A DNA stretch of 64,000 nt from Falsiroseomonas ponticola (GCF_016805305.1 NZ_JAERQN010000002.1:372001-436000); one strand, 5' to 3'; positions 24,120-34,077 are shown, counted from the first letter of the stretch. Translations and numbers: made by a program. The notes: generated by a model not told the origin, from the sequence alone.

Positions 24120-25739
24120 CTAGCCCTGCAGCCGCCGGATCGCCGCCACCATGGCGGCGGTCGCGGCATCGGCGGCCTGCGCCTGCCCGGCCAGCGCCGG
24201 CAGGATGCCGCCCGCCAGCTGCTTGCCCAGCTCCACCCCCCATTGGTCGAAGGGGTTGATGCCCCAGAAGGCGCCGAGGCAGGCGACCTTGTGCTCATAC
24301 AGCGCGACCAGCGCGCCCAGCGTCTCCGGCGTCAGCGCCGGCAGCAGGATGGAGACGCTGGGCCGGTTGCCGGGGAAGCTGCGATGCGGCGCCAGGCGGT
24401 CGATCTCCGCGGGCGGCAGGCCCGCCCGCGCCATCTCCGCCCGCGCCTCATCCTCCGTCCGGCCGCGCGCCAGCGCCTCCGCCTGCGCCAGCGCATTGGC
24501 CAGCAGGATGCGGTGGCTTTCCGCATGGCCGTGGTCCGGCCGCGCCACCAGCACGAAATCCACCGGCACCGGCGTGGTGCCCTGGTGGATCAGCTGCAGG
24601 AAGGAATGCTGCGCATTCGTCCCCGGCTCCCCGAACACCACCGGGCCGGTGGCATGCGCCACCGGCGCGCCCGCCACCGTCACGCGCTTGCCGAGGCTTT
24701 CCATCTCCAGCTGCTGCAGATGGGCGGCGAAGCGCGACAGGCGCTCGTCATAGGGCAGCACGGCACGGGCGGGGTAGCCGAGCGCATTCACATGCCAGAC
24801 CTCCACCGCCGCCAGCAGCAGCGGCAGGTTGGCGGCCTCCGGCGCGGCCAGGAAATGCCCGTCCATCGCGCGGGCGCCGGCCAGCAGCCCCTCGAAGGCG
24901 GGCATCCCGCAGGCGAGCGCCACGGAAAGCCCGACCGCGGACCACAGGCTGAACCGCCCGCCCACCCAGTCCCGGAAGCCGAAGACGCGGTCGGGCGCGA
25001 TGCCGAAGGCGGCGGTCGCGGCCAAATTGGTGGACAGCGCGGCCAGGTGCGCGCCCGCCGCCGCCTCCCCCAGCGACTCCGCCAGCCAGGTCTTCACCAG
25101 CCCGGCATTGGCCATCGTCTCCTGCGTCGTGAAGGTCTTGGACGCCACCAGCACCAGGGTGCGCGCGGGGTCGAGCGCGGGGCGCAGTGCCTCCCACGCA
25201 TGGGCATCGACATTGGCCAGGTAATGCGCCCGCATCGGCATGCCGGCGCGCCACAGGGCGCGCGCCACCATGGCGGGGCCGAGGTCCGAGCCCCCGATGC
25301 CGATATTCACCACATCGGTGAAGCAATCCCCCCGCGCGCCGCGAATCGTCCCCGCATGGACGTCCCGCACGAAGGCCGCCATGGCCGCCAGCGTGCCATG
25401 CACGGCGGCGGAGGCATCCTCCGCCCCCGCCCGGAAGGCGCCTTGCGGCCCGCGCAGCGCCATGTGCAGCGCGGCGCGCCCCTCCGTCCCGTTCACCGCC
25501 CGGCCGGCGGCCATGGAATCCCGGAAGGCGGCCACGCCGCGCGCCCGCGCCAGCGCCAGCAGCGCGTCCAGCACCGCGGGCGTCAGTGACGTGCGGGACA
25601 GGTCCAGCAGCAGCCCGGCGGCGGCATGGGTCAGGGCGGCGGCGCGGGCGGGGTCGGCGTCCAGCTTCGGGCGGATGGCGGCGGCGCCGGGTTGGCGGCC
25701 CAGCGCGAGCAGCGCTCCCCAAGCCTCTCCATCCGTCAT
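24120..25739 (-). CDS. pgi: glucose-6-phosphate isomerase
   Basis: Interconverts glucose-6-phosphate and fructose-6-phosphate. 539 residues, complete. Motifs: VVNIGIGGSDLGPAMVARAL (sugar-phosphate binding), VASKTFTTQETMANA, FRDWVGGRFSLWSAVGLS, the signature segment EPGTNAQHSFLQLIHQGT with catalytic Glu and His, and GINPFDQWGVELGKQL with the late Lys. The start has GGAGG seven bases upstream. It converges on flgD with an 11-base gap and is divergent from the downstream kinase gene. It is unrelated in function to the flagellar block. Confidence 0.97.
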   Translation of the reverse strand: MTDGEAWGALLALGRQPGAAAIRPKLDADPARAAALTHAAAGLLLDLSRTSLTPAVLDALLALARARGVAAFRDSMAAGRAVNGTEGRAALHMALRGPQGAFRAGAEDASAAVHGTLAAMAAFVRDVHAGTIRGARGDCFTDVVNIGIGGSDLGPAMVARALWRAGMPMRAHYLANVDAHAWEALRPALDPARTLVLVASKTFTTQETMANAGLVKTWLAESLGEAAAGAHLAALSTNLAATAAFGIAPDRVFGFRDWVGGRFSLWSAVGLSVALACGMPAFEGLLAGARAMDGHFLAAPEAANLPLLLAAVEVWHVNALGYPARAVLPYDERLSRFAAHLQQLEMESLGKRVTVAGAPVAHATGPVVFGEPGTNAQHSFLQLIHQGTTPVPVDFVLVARPDHGHAESHRILLANALAQAEALARGRTEDEARAEMARAGLPPAEIDRLAPHRSFPGNRPSVSILLPALTPETLGALVALYEHKVACLGAFWGINPFDQWGVELGKQLAGGILPALAGQAQAADAATAAMVAAIRRLQG

Positions 25740-25854
25740 GCCCGCCCCTCCGCTGTTCGCCGGCCCCTGGTCCGGCGGCGCCCTAACGAGCGTGCGGCGG
25801 GTCCGGTTCTCGGTCTAGATACCGTTCCGGTAGAGTGCTGCGAAGGGAAGCGGG

Positions 25855-28800
25855 ATGGCGGCGGGTTCGGCGCGACAATCCGGGGCTGGGCGCGTGGTGG
25901 CGCGGGGCGGGCGGTGGCTGACGCTCAGCCTGGCCGCCTTCGCGCTGATCGCCACCTGGCTGTTCGGCGCCACCGTGCTGCTGGACCGCCAGGCGACGCT
26001 GGAACAGGGCTGGACGGATGCGGAGAACACCGCGGCGCTGCTGGCCCAGCACACCGACCGCGTGCTGCGCATCGCCGCCATCACCGCCGAACGGGTCGAG
26101 GCGCTGATCGACCGCCATGGGCTGGAGGAGCTGGGGGAGCGCCGCCAGCCGCTGCTCGCCGCCCTGGCCACCGGCACGGCGGAGGTCTCCAAGCTCTGGA
26201 TCATGGATGCGGAGGGCCATGTGGCGGGCAGCAGCGAGGGCACGCTGCTGCTGGGGCAGGATTATTCGAACCGCCCCTATTTCGCGCCGCTGCGGCAGGG
26301 CGGGCAGGAACACGTCTCCGGCATGCTGTGGACCCGGCCGGAAAGCGGCTGGTTCTATACCTGGAGCCGCGCGCTGCGCGACGAATCCGGCGCGCTGCGG
26401 GCGGTGATCGTCATCGCCATCGGCAGCACGGACATGAACCGGGTGGCGGAGGGCCTGGCGCTGGGCCCCGGGGCCGTGCTGCGGCTGACGCGCCAGGACG
26501 GCACGGCGGTGATGCAGTGGCCGCTGCCGCCGGTAGGCGCCACCCTGCCGCCGCCGGACCCGCTGCCCGGCCCGATCGGGCGGCGGGAGGATGTGGCGCC
26601 GGATGGCAGCCGCCGGCTGCTGGCCTGGTCCAGCACGCCCGGGCTGACGCTGGTCGCCAGCGCGGCCGTCTCGCTCGACCATGTGCTGGCGCCCTTCCAC
26701 GCCCGGCTGCTGCGCAACGGCGTGCTGTTCGGCGCCTCCATCGCCATCGCCGGCGTCCTCGCCATGGCCGCGCTGCGCGCCGCGCGGCGGGAAAGGGCGG
26801 CGCTGGCCTCCGCGGAGGAACGCGGCAGCGCGCTGGCCTTCGCGCTGGCGGAGCGGGAGGACCTGCTGGCCTCGGTGCAGGAGGGCGAGGCCCGGCTGCG
26901 CCTGGCGGAGCAGGCCGGCGGCATCGGGCTGTGGGACTGGGACCTGCGCGATGGCCGGCTGACGCTGATCGGCGACGTCTTCCTGGCCTGGGGGCTGCGC
27001 ATCCGCCGCCGCGTCACCACCCGCACCGCGTTCCGGGCCATCCATCCGGAGGACCGCCCCGGCCTGGCCGCGGCGCTGGATGCCGCGGTGCGCGGCGATG
27101 CGCCGCTCGATTTCGAGTTCCGCCTGGCGCCGGGGCGGGAGGGCGAGCGCTGGATCGGCGTGCGGGCGGAGGTGCGGCGTTCCATCGGCGGCGATGCGCG
27201 CCGCCTGCTGGGCATCGCGCTCGACGTCACGGCGCGGCGGCGGGAAGCGCAGGCGCTGGCGGAGGCCAATGCCACGCTGGAACGCCGCGTGGCGGAGCGC
27301 ACCCGCGCCCTGGCCGATGCCAATGCCCGGCTGCGGGAAGGGGAGGCGCGGTTCCGCGGCATCTTCGACGCCACCTTCCAGTTCATCGGCCTGCTGTCGC
27401 CGGACGGCACGGTGCTGGAGACGAATGACGCGCTGCTGCGCCTGGTGGGCGCCGAGGGCGCCGCCATCGCCGGCCGCAAATCCTGGGAAGCCCCCTGGTG
27501 GCCGGAGGAGGAGGTGGAGGCCGTGCGCGCCTCCATCCGCCAGGCGGCGGAAGGCGGCTTCGTGCGGCGGGAAGCGCGCATGCGCGCCGCCGACGGCACC
27601 GTCATCACCGTGGACTTCTCCATCAAGCCGGTGCGGGGGGAGGATGGGCTGGTCGCCCTGCTGGTGCCGGAAGCGCGCGACGTCACCGCGCTGAAGGTCG
27701 CGCAGGCGCAGCTGCTGGAAGCCCAGAAGATGGAGACGCTGGGCCGCCTGACCGGCGGCGTGGCGCATGACTTCAACAACCTGCTGATGGCCGTGCTGGG
27801 CAACCTGGCGCTGGCCCGCAAGCGGCTGGGGGAGGCACCGGCGCCGGCCGTCATCCGCCACCTGGATGCCGCGGTGCTGGGGGCGGAGCGCGGCGCGCAG
27901 CTGACCCAGCGGCTGCTGGCCTTCGCGCGGCGGCAGGACCTCAAGCCCTCCGCCGTGGACCTGGCGGCGCTGCTGGCCAACCTCCGGGACCTGATCGCGC
28001 GTTCCGCCGGCCCGCGCGTGACGGTGGCGGTGCAGGCGGGGCCCGGCCTGCCGCCGGCGCTGGTCGATCCCCATGCGCTGGAACTGGCGCTGATCAACCT
28101 GGTCGTGAATGCGCGGGATGCGATGCCGGATGGCGGGTGCATCACCGTGGTGGTGGAGGAAGCGACCCCGCCGTTGGGCCTCGTGCCCCCGCCGGCCGGC
28201 GCCACGCCCCCGGCGGCTGGCGCCGCGCCCCCGGCGGCTGGCGCCGCGCCGGATGCGGCGCGCCTGCTGCGCATCGCCGTCAGCGACACCGGCCACGGGA
28301 TGGATGCCACCACCCTGGCCCGCGCGGTGGAGCCCTTCTTCTCCACCAAGGGGCCGGGGCAGGGCACGGGGCTTGGCCTGTCCATGGTGCATGGCCTCGC
28401 GCACCAGTCCGGCGGCGCCTTCACCATCGACAGCACGCCGGGGCAGGGCACCACCTGCACGCTCTGGCTGCCGCGCTCCGACGCGCCCGTGGCGCCGCTG
28501 GCCGCCGCGGCGGCGGAGCAATCCGCGCCGCTCGGCAGCGGCCGCGTGCTGCTGGTGGATGACGAACCCCTCGTGCTCGACAGCACCGCCTCCCTGATCG
28601 AGGAGCTGGGCTATGAGGTGGTGACGGCCACCTCCGGCGAGGCGGCGCTGGCGCTGCTGGATGCCGCGGCCGAGCCCTTCCGCGCCGTGGTGACGGATTT
28701 CGCCATGCCGGGGATGACGGGCGCGGCGCTGGCCGGGCGGATCGGCGCGCTGCATCCGGGCCTGCCCGTCATCCTCGCCACCGGGCATGCGGGGCCCTGG

Positions 28801-28896
28801 CCGGAGGGGCCGGGGCCGCAGCGCCTGGCCAAGCCCTACAGCCTGGCGGAACTCGCCATGGCGCTGGATTCGGCGCTGGCCCGCGCGGCGGCCTGA
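25855..28896 (+). CDS. membrane sensor hybrid histidine kinase, 1013 residues
   Basis: An extracytoplasmic sensor is bounded by two membrane helices (about 21-43 and 287-308). The loop (GTAEVSKLWIMDAEGHVAGS, DYSNRPYFAPL, ESGWFYTWSRALRDESGALR) is a Cache-type ligand-binding domain. In the cytoplasm are two PAS domains (about 340-460 and 500-615). A phospho-acceptor domain follows with His 638 in GGVAHDFNNLLMAVLGNL, the family that pairs with a C-terminal receiver. The ATPase domain has NLVVNARDAM, DTGHGMD and GTGLGLSMVHG boxes, and the receiver has Asp 948 in VVTDFAMPGMTG. A Pro/Ala insertion from a 21-base tandem repeat interrupts the ATPase domain before DTGHGMD. The ligand and partner regulator are unknown. 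Confidence 0.93.
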   Translation: MAAGSARQSGAGRVVARGGRWLTLSLAAFALIATWLFGATVLLDRQATLEQGWTDAENTAALLAQHTDRVLRIAAITAERVEALIDRHGLEELGERRQPLLAALATGTAEVSKLWIMDAEGHVAGSSEGTLLLGQDYSNRPYFAPLRQGGQEHVSGMLWTRPESGWFYTWSRALRDESGALRAVIVIAIGSTDMNRVAEGLALGPGAVLRLTRQDGTAVMQWPLPPVGATLPPPDPLPGPIGRREDVAPDGSRRLLAWSSTPGLTLVASAAVSLDHVLAPFHARLLRNGVLFGASIAIAGVLAMAALRAARRERAALASAEERGSALAFALAEREDLLASVQEGEARLRLAEQAGGIGLWDWDLRDGRLTLIGDVFLAWGLRIRRRVTTRTAFRAIHPEDRPGLAAALDAAVRGDAPLDFEFRLAPGREGERWIGVRAEVRRSIGGDARRLLGIALDVTARRREAQALAEANATLERRVAERTRALADANARLREGEARFRGIFDATFQFIGLLSPDGTVLETNDALLRLVGAEGAAIAGRKSWEAPWWPEEEVEAVRASIRQAAEGGFVRREARMRAADGTVITVDFSIKPVRGEDGLVALLVPEARDVTALKVAQAQLLEAQKMETLGRLTGGVAHDFNNLLMAVLGNLALARKRLGEAPAPAVIRHLDAAVLGAERGAQLTQRLLAFARRQDLKPSAVDLAALLANLRDLIARSAGPRVTVAVQAGPGLPPALVDPHALELALINLVVNARDAMPDGGCITVVVEEATPPLGLVPPPAGATPPAAGAAPPAAGAAPDAARLLRIAVSDTGHGMDATTLARAVEPFFSTKGPGQGTGLGLSMVHGLAHQSGGAFTIDSTPGQGTTCTLWLPRSDAPVAPLAAAAAEQSAPLGSGRVLLVDDEPLVLDSTASLIEELGYEVVTATSGEAALALLDAAAEPFRAVVTDFAMPGMTGAALAGRIGALHPGLPVILATGHAGPWPEGPGPQRLAKPYSLAELAMALDSALARAAA
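28207..28248 (+). repeat. two perfect 21-base tandem repeats inside the kinase gene
   Basis: The unit CCCCCGGCGGCTGGCGCCGC plus a final G occurs twice back to back, with a diverged third copy just upstream. It adds Pro/Ala residues (PPAAGAA) in frame to the ATPase domain. Confidence 0.85.
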
Positions 28897-28904
28897 TTTC
28901 CGCG

Positions 28905-28934
28905 TTGACCACCCGCCGGGGGCGGGCGTATTCC
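28905..28934 (+). promoter_or_regulatory. promoter of the SDR-hmgA-gntR operon with internal dyad
   Basis: TTGACC (28905) and TATTCC (28929) separated by 18 bases. The spacer holds the inverted repeat CCCGCC-GGG-GGCGGG (28912-28926), where a repressor could block polymerase. The operon's own GntR-type protein is a candidate. Inference from layout. Confidence 0.45.
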
Positions 28935-28964
28935 TCCTATCCATAGAAGGATTGGAGGAAGCGC

Positions 28965-29738
28965 ATGAGTGCCACGCTGCGTCAGGGCGGACAGGGCGAA
29001 TACCGGCTTGAGGGTCGGGTGGCCGTCGTCACCGGCGGCAGCAGCGGCATCGGCGCCGCCACCGTCCGCCGCCTGGCCGCCGCCGGCGCTTCCGTGGTGG
29101 TGGGCTACAATGCCGGCGCGGATCGCGCGGCGGCGCTGGTCGCTGAACTGCCGGGCCGGCACCTGGCGCTGCGCATCCCGATGGAGGACAGCGCCGCCAT
29201 CCGCGACGCGGCGGCGAAGGTCGAAGCCGAGTACGGCCGCTGCGACGTGCTGGTGAATTCGGCGGGGGTGACGCGCGCCGTGCCGCATGCGGACCTCGAA
29301 GGGCTGGACGATGCCAGCTTCGACCGCATCCTCATCACCAATGTCCGCGGCCCCTTCTCCACCATCCGCGCCTTCGCGCCGCTCATGAAGCGGGGCGGCG
29401 ATGCGGTGGTGGTGAATGTCTCCTCCCTCTCGGCCTCCACCGGCCTCGGCTCCTCCATCGCCTATTGCGCGTCGAAGGCGGCGCTCGACACCATGGGCAT
29501 GTCGCTGGCCCGCGTGCTGGGGCCGGAGGTGCGGATCATCAGCGTCTCCCCCGCCGCCGTCGCGACGGATTTCGTGCCGGGCCGCGGGCGGGAAGGGGTG
29601 GAGCGCCAGGCGGCGACCACGCCGCTGAAGACGGTGGCGGAGGCCGATGACGTGGCACTCGCCATCATGGCGGCGGCCACCCATCTGCGGCTGACCACCG
29701 GCACCGCCATCCTCGTCGATGGCGGCAGGCATCTTTGA
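28965..29738 (+). CDS. short-chain dehydrogenase/reductase, 257 residues
   Basis: Classical SDR oxidoreductase using NAD(P)H. The nucleotide-binding motif [18 protein letters not shown] starts at about residue 22, followed by VLVNSAGV and a catalytic Ser in [11 protein letters not shown]. The catalytic pair is Tyr 167/Lys 171 in [10 protein letters not shown], and the C-terminus is [10 protein letters not shown]. The start has GGAGGAAG upstream. The substrate cannot be told from sequence. It is first in an operon with homogentisate dioxygenase (19-base gap), so a role in aromatic compound or amino-acid breakdown is likely. Confidence 0.88.
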   Translation: MSATLRQGGQGEYRLEGRVAVVTGGSSGIGAATVRRLAAAGASVVVGYNAGADRAAALVAELPGRHLALRIPMEDSAAIRDAAAKVEAEYGRCDVLVNSAGVTRAVPHADLEGLDDASFDRILITNVRGPFSTIRAFAPLMKRGGDAVVVNVSSLSASTGLGSSIAYCASKAALDTMGMSLARVLGPEVRIISVSPAAVATDFVPGRGREGVERQAATTPLKTVAEADDVALAIMAAATHLRLTTGTAILVDGGRHL

Positions 29739-29757
29739 AACCCAGGGAGGATCGACC

Positions 29758-31107
29758 ATGCCCGACACCGTGCTGATGCCGCCCTCCGAGGCGGTGCTCT
29801 CCCCCACCGACGGCACGCTGGCCTACATGACCGGCTTCGCCAATTCCTTCGCGACGGAGGCCGTGCCCGGCGCGCTGCCGGTCGGCCGCAATTCGCCGCA
29901 GAAGGCGCCGCGCGGCCTCTATGCCGAACAGCTCAGCGGCACCGCCTTCACCGCGCCGCGCCATGCCAACAAGCGGACCTGGTTCTACCGCATCCGCCCC
30001 AGCGTCCGGCATGGCCGCGGCTTCCGCGCCGTGGATCCCGGCCTGATCCGCACCGCGCCCTGCCGGGACGAGAGCGACCTGCCGATCGGCCAGCTGCGCT
30101 GGCACCCGATCGCCATGCCGGCGGAGCCCACGGATTTCCTCCAGGGGCTGCGCACCATCACCACCTGCGGCGACGCCCATATGCAGGCGGGCATGGCGAG
30201 CCATGTCTACCTCGCCAACCGCTCCATGGATAACCGCTACTTCTACAATGCGGATGGGGAGATGCTGCTGGTGCCGCAGATCGGCGCCATCGAGGTCTTC
30301 ACGGAGTGCGGGAAGCTGCACGCCGCGCCCGGCGAGATCGTGCTGATCCCGAAGGGCATGAAGTTCAAGGTGGACCTGCCGGACGGCCCCGTGCGCGGCT
30401 ATGTCTGCGAGAATTACGGCGCCTACTTCACCCTGCCCGAGCGCGGCCCGATCGGCGCCAATTGCCTGGCCAATCCGCGGGACTTCCTGACCCCCGTCGC
30501 CGCCTATGAGGACCGCGAGGAACCCTGCGAGCTGCTGGTGAAGGCGCAGGGCAAGCTCTACGCGACGGAGCTCGCGCAATCGCCGCTCGACGTCGTCGCC
30601 TGGCACGGCAATTTCGCGCCCTGCAAGTACGATCTCCGCCGCTTCTCCCCGGTGGGATCGGTGCTCTTCGACCATCCCGACCCGTCCATCTACACGGTGC
30701 TGACCTCGCCCTCCGAGATCCCCGGCACGGCGAACGTCGATTTCGTCATCTTCCCGGAGCGCTGGGTGGTGATGGAGGACAGCTTCCGGCCGCCCTGGTA
30801 CCACATGAACGTCATGAGCGAGTTCATGGGCCTGATCTACGGCCAGTACGACGCCAAGCCCGAAGGCTTCAAGCCCGGCGGCATGAGCCTGCACAACGCC
30901 CTCATCGCCCATGGCCCGGATACCGAGGCCTTCGAGAAGGCCTCCAACCGCGAGCTGAAGCCCGAGCGCCTCTCCGGCACCATGGCCTTCATGTTCGAGA
31001 CGCGGTACCCGCTCTCGCCGACCGGCTATGCCTCCTCGCTGGAGCTGATGGATACCGGCTATCCCGATTGCTGGGACGGCCTGTCGCGCGAATTCCGGCC
31101 GCGATGA
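29758..31107 (+). CDS. hmgA: homogentisate 1,2-dioxygenase
   Basis: Opens the ring of homogentisate to maleylacetoacetate in tyrosine/phenylalanine breakdown; needs Fe(II). 449 residues, family length. Motifs: [20 protein letters not shown] then [20 protein letters not shown], and WFYRIRPSV. The iron ligands are His 349 (PWYHMN), Glu 355 (VMSEFMG) and His 385 (IAHGPD), with the same 6- and 30-residue spacings as the human enzyme. The start has AGGGAGG upstream. Its stop overlaps the next gene by ATGA. The following step enzymes (maleylacetoacetate isomerase, fumarylacetoacetase) are not in the window. Confidence 0.97.
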   Translation: MPDTVLMPPSEAVLSPTDGTLAYMTGFANSFATEAVPGALPVGRNSPQKAPRGLYAEQLSGTAFTAPRHANKRTWFYRIRPSVRHGRGFRAVDPGLIRTAPCRDESDLPIGQLRWHPIAMPAEPTDFLQGLRTITTCGDAHMQAGMASHVYLANRSMDNRYFYNADGEMLLVPQIGAIEVFTECGKLHAAPGEIVLIPKGMKFKVDLPDGPVRGYVCENYGAYFTLPERGPIGANCLANPRDFLTPVAAYEDREEPCELLVKAQGKLYATELAQSPLDVVAWHGNFAPCKYDLRRFSPVGSVLFDHPDPSIYTVLTSPSEIPGTANVDFVIFPERWVVMEDSFRPPWYHMNVMSEFMGLIYGQYDAKPEGFKPGGMSLHNALIAHGPDTEAFEKASNRELKPERLSGTMAFMFETRYPLSPTGYASSLELMDTGYPDCWDGLSREFRPR

Positions 31108-31874
31108 GCACGGAGGCGGCGGGCACGCTCTGGCCCGCCCCCGCCAGCTTCGACCGCGACCTGCCGCTGCGCTACCAGCTGCAGCAGCACCTGCTCGCCA
31201 CCATCCGCGCCAGGCCGCGCCCGAACCAGGCGCTGCGCCTGCCGACGGAAGCGGAGCTGGCGCGCCACTACGGCGTCGGCGTGGTGACGGTGCGGGAAGC
31301 GCTGCGGCCGCTGGAGGCGGAGGGCGTCATCACCCGCCACCGCCGCCGCGGCACCTTCGTGCGCGCCGATGCGCCCACCGCGCCGCCGCTCGAACTCCGC
31401 GGCTCCCTCGCCTCCCACTTCGCGCAGCATGATGCGGAGGAATTCGAGCTGCTGGACCAGGCGGAGGTCCCGGTGCCGCCGCGCCTCGCCGCGCATTTCC
31501 CGGGTGCCACGACGCTGTCGGTCTTCCGCCGCCTGCGCCGCAACGCGGGCGAGGTCGTCAGCCACGCCGTCAACTGGCTGCCCGTCGAGCACGGCCGCCG
31601 CGTGCCGCTGGAGAAACTCGCGCGCTGGCCGATGACGCGCGTGCTGCGCGATGCGCTGCACCTGCCCGTGGCGCGCATCGAGAACAGCGTGGAAGCGCGG
31701 CTCGGCAGCCCCGACGTCACGCGCCTTCTCGGCGTGCCGCCGCTCAGCCCGATCCTGTTCTTCACCGGCATCAGCCAGGATGCGCAACGGCGCGTGCTGG
31801 ACCTGGTGGAGATCGACTACCGCGCGGACCGGTTCCGCTTCGGGGTGAGCTTCGACGTGGCACAGAACGAATAA
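31104..31874 (+). CDS. GntR-family transcriptional regulator, HutC/UTRA subfamily
   Basis: 256 residues. An N-terminal winged helix (about 18-85) has [40 protein letters not shown] and [20 protein letters not shown]. The C-terminal UTRA/UbiC-like ligand domain has [17 protein letters not shown] and a final [20 protein letters not shown] strand pair. Start ATG overlaps the hmgA stop in ATGA, so it is coupled to the operon it probably controls. The effector may be homogentisate or a related acid; that is inferred from position only. Confidence 0.9.
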   Translation: MSTEAAGTLWPAPASFDRDLPLRYQLQQHLLATIRARPRPNQALRLPTEAELARHYGVGVVTVREALRPLEAEGVITRHRRRGTFVRADAPTAPPLELRGSLASHFAQHDAEEFELLDQAEVPVPPRLAAHFPGATTLSVFRRLRRNAGEVVSHAVNWLPVEHGRRVPLEKLARWPMTRVLRDALHLPVARIENSVEARLGSPDVTRLLGVPPLSPILFFTGISQDAQRRVLDLVEIDYRADRFRFGVSFDVAQNE

Positions 31875-31876
31875 GT

Positions 31877-31922
31877 GCGAGGCTCTGCCTCGCGCTCCGC
31901 CGGGGGGCGTGGCGCCCCCCGG
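31877..31922 (+). terminator. tandem hairpins between gntR and the Bug gene
   Basis: GCGAGG-CTCTG-CCTCGC (31877-31893) is followed by a perfect 10-bp stem CCGGGGGGCG-TGG-CGCCCCCCGG (31900-31922). No T-run. They would attenuate transcription between the gntR and Bug genes. Similar GGGGGC/GCCCCC hairpins recur near 47065. Confidence 0.55.
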
Positions 31923-31961
31923 ACCCCGCCTTCAATCAACAAGAATGAGGAACGACAGGAA

Positions 31962-32918
31962 ATGCTCCAGATCACCCGCCGTGCTCTACTCGGCACCGCA
32001 CTCGCCACACCAGCCCTCGCACAGACTTGGCCTGACCGGCCGATCACGCTGATGCACGGCTTCGGCGCGGGCGGGAACGCGGACGTCATCGCGCGCGTCA
32101 TCGCGGCACCACTGGCCGAAGCTCTGGGAAAACCCGTCGTCGTGGAAGCGCGCACCGGCGCGGGCGGGAACATCGCCAGCGAAGCCGTCGCCCGCGCCCG
32201 GCCCGATGGGCATACGCTGATCCTGCTGACCGGCGGCCACGCCGTCTCCGCCGCGCTCTACCGGTCGCTCCGCTTCGACCCGATCGAGGATTTCAGCTTC
32301 ATCTCTACCGTCTCCGTCTTCCCCTTCGTCGTCGCCACGCGCGCGGACGGGCCCATCACCTCCATCGCGGAAATGGCGAACCGCGCGCGGCGCGACCCGG
32401 GCGCGCTCACCTTCTCCTCCGTCGGCGTCGGATCGACGCAGCACCTCACGGGCGAACTGCTCGCGCAGACGCTCGGCGTCTCCCTGACCCATGTGCCCTA
32501 TCGCGGCGGCACCCAGCCGCTGACGGACCTGCTCTCCGGCCGCATCGACATGATGGTGGACAGCGTGACGGTGACGGGCGCCGGCATCGCCGCCGGCACC
32601 GTCCGCGCGCTTGGCGTCACCAGCGCCACGCCCTGGCCCGCCCTGCCGGAAGTGCCGACCGTCGCCAGCGCCGCGCCGGGCTTCGAGGTGGTGTCCTGGG
32701 TCGGACTCGCCGCCCCGGCCCGCACGCCGGCGCCGATCGTCGAGCGCCTGAACGCCGAACTCCGCCGCGCCGTCGCCATCCCCGCCGTGAAGGAGAGGCT
32801 GGAGGCGCTTGGCACCCGCGTCGCGCCCAACGCGCCGGAGGAGATGCGCGGCTTCGTGGCCGGCGAGGTCGCGCGCTGGAACCAGGTGATCGACCGCGCC
32901 CGGATCGACCGGCAGTAG
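31962..32918 (+). CDS. Bug/TctC-type tripartite tricarboxylate solute-binding protein
   Basis: 318 residues, periplasmic. A twin-arginine-like leader (ITRRALLGTALATPALA) is cut before QTWPDRPI. Family motifs are ITLMHGFGAGGNADVIARVI (usual VPFPAGG..D...R), VEARTGAGGNIASEAVARAR, PDGHTLI, VPYRGGTQPLTDLLSGRIDM and PWPALPEVPTVA. These receptors bind carboxylates; hundreds of paralogues occur in Roseomonas-like genomes. The start MLQITRR lies behind AGGAA. Position after hmgA-gntR suggests an aromatic or keto acid ligand, an inference. No TctA/TctB membrane components lie nearby. Confidence 0.92.
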   Translation: MLQITRRALLGTALATPALAQTWPDRPITLMHGFGAGGNADVIARVIAAPLAEALGKPVVVEARTGAGGNIASEAVARARPDGHTLILLTGGHAVSAALYRSLRFDPIEDFSFISTVSVFPFVVATRADGPITSIAEMANRARRDPGALTFSSVGVGSTQHLTGELLAQTLGVSLTHVPYRGGTQPLTDLLSGRIDMMVDSVTVTGAGIAAGTVRALGVTSATPWPALPEVPTVASAAPGFEVVSWVGLAAPARTPAPIVERLNAELRRAVAIPAVKERLEALGTRVAPNAPEEMRGFVAGEVARWNQVIDRARIDRQ

Positions 32919-33002
32919 CGCCATCTCCCTCCCCCGCGATTGCGGGGGGTTGCGGCGCTGCCGCAACGCCACAGGCTGGTCGGGGTGGGGGTCTGCGCCC
33001 GC

Positions 33003-33311
33003 CTACCCCGCGATCAGCCGCAGCCCCCAGGTCGCCGCGATCCCCGCGATGATCGCGGCGCCCATGTTGCGCGTCGTGACCTGCACCCCCACCACCACGG
33101 CCGCGCCGCACCAGCCTGGCCAGCCCAGCGCCAGCAGCGGCGGCGCGACATAGGCGGCAAACAGGCACCCGGGCAGGTGCCGCAGCACCATCTCCACCCA
33201 GGGCGGCGGCCTGACCGCTCTCAGCACGGCATAACCGCCCGCCCGGCAGGCATAGGTCACCAGCGCCATCCCCGTGATGGCCGCCAGCACGTCCCAGCGC
33301 ACGGCCCACAT
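33003..33311 (-). CDS. azlD: AzlD-family small subunit of a branched-chain amino acid exporter
   Basis: 102 residues, with three or four membrane helices: LAAITGMALVTYACRAGGYAV, MVLRHLPGCLFAAYVAPPLL and GAAVVVGVQVTTRNMGAAII. The LP.....AYVAP pattern and the T.RN...A.I motif fit AzlD. It works with AzlC to export branched-chain or similar amino acids. The start MWAVRWDV is one base past the azlC stop; longer starts would overlap azlC. The last gene of the recX-azlC-azlD operon. Confidence 0.85.
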   Translation of the reverse strand: MWAVRWDVLAAITGMALVTYACRAGGYAVLRAVRPPPWVEMVLRHLPGCLFAAYVAPPLLALGWPGWCGAAVVVGVQVTTRNMGAAIIAGIAATWGLRLIAG

Positions 33312-33312
33312 C

Positions 33313-34077
33313 TCAGCCACGCGCCTGGTCCTTCCATCCCGGCATCCCCCGCCCGCGCATCTCCATCCAGGCGCCGAGCCCCGCCCCCGCGAAGCTGCCG
33401 AGCAGCAGCGGCAGCGGCACCGGCAGCTCCGCCCGATGCGCCGCGATGGCGACCAGCGCCGCCACCCCCCAGGGCAGCAGGTCGAGCCGCGGCCCGCGCC
33501 ACAGCGGCACCAGGATGGACAGGAAGGCCGCGATGGAGGCGAAGAACAGCGGATGCCCCGGCGGCACCCGCACCAGCCCGCCCCCCAGATGCCCCGCCGC
33601 CACGGTGCCCACCCATCCCACCCAGATGCAGAGCCCGACGCCGAGCAGGAACCCCGCATCCCGCCCGCCCGCCCGCTGCTCCGCGATGCCGAGCGCGAAG
33701 GAATGATCGACCAGCGTGGACAGCGTGCCCCACAGCTTCCAGCCGCGCAGCTTGTCGAGCCAGGGCGCCAGCGCCGCGCCCATCGGCGCCATGCGGATGT
33801 TCACCACCAGCGCCGCGATGGTCGCGGCCAGGATCGGCGCGGGATCGGTCCAGAGTTCCAGCACCACCAGCTGCGCCGCGCCCGCGAAGACGAAGGTGCT
33901 CATCAGCACCGTCTCCGCGAAGCTCAGCCCCTTGGCGGCGGAGAGCACGCCGATGACCAGCCCGAAGGGCACCATGCCGATCAGCAGCGGCACGGAGGTC
34001 ACGGCCCCGCGCCGCACCCCGTCCCGCGTGAAGACCACCCGCCCGCGCGCCCGCGCGCCCTCCTCGGTGCCGCTCAC
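33313..34077 (-). CDS. azlC: AzlC-family branched-chain amino acid export permease
   Basis: 254 residues, about seven membrane helices. Family motifs: RRGAVTSVPLLIGMVPFGLV, FAETVLMSTFVFAGAAQLVV, NIRMAPMGAALAPWL and TLVDHSFALGI. It forms the transport channel with AzlD. Its start overlaps the recX stop by four bases (ATGA on the minus strand), so the three genes form a tight operon. The pairing of a RecA modulator with an amino acid exporter looks like shared transcription rather than shared function. Confidence 0.92.
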   Translation of the reverse strand: MSGTEEGARARGRVVFTRDGVRRGAVTSVPLLIGMVPFGLVIGVLSAAKGLSFAETVLMSTFVFAGAAQLVVLELWTDPAPILAATIAALVVNIRMAPMGAALAPWLDKLRGWKLWGTLSTLVDHSFALGIAEQRAGGRDAGFLLGVGLCIWVGWVGTVAAGHLGGGLVRVPPGHPLFFASIAAFLSILVPLWRGPRLDLLPWGVAALVAIAAHRAELPVPLPLLLGSFAGAGLGAWMEMRGRGMPGWKDQARG

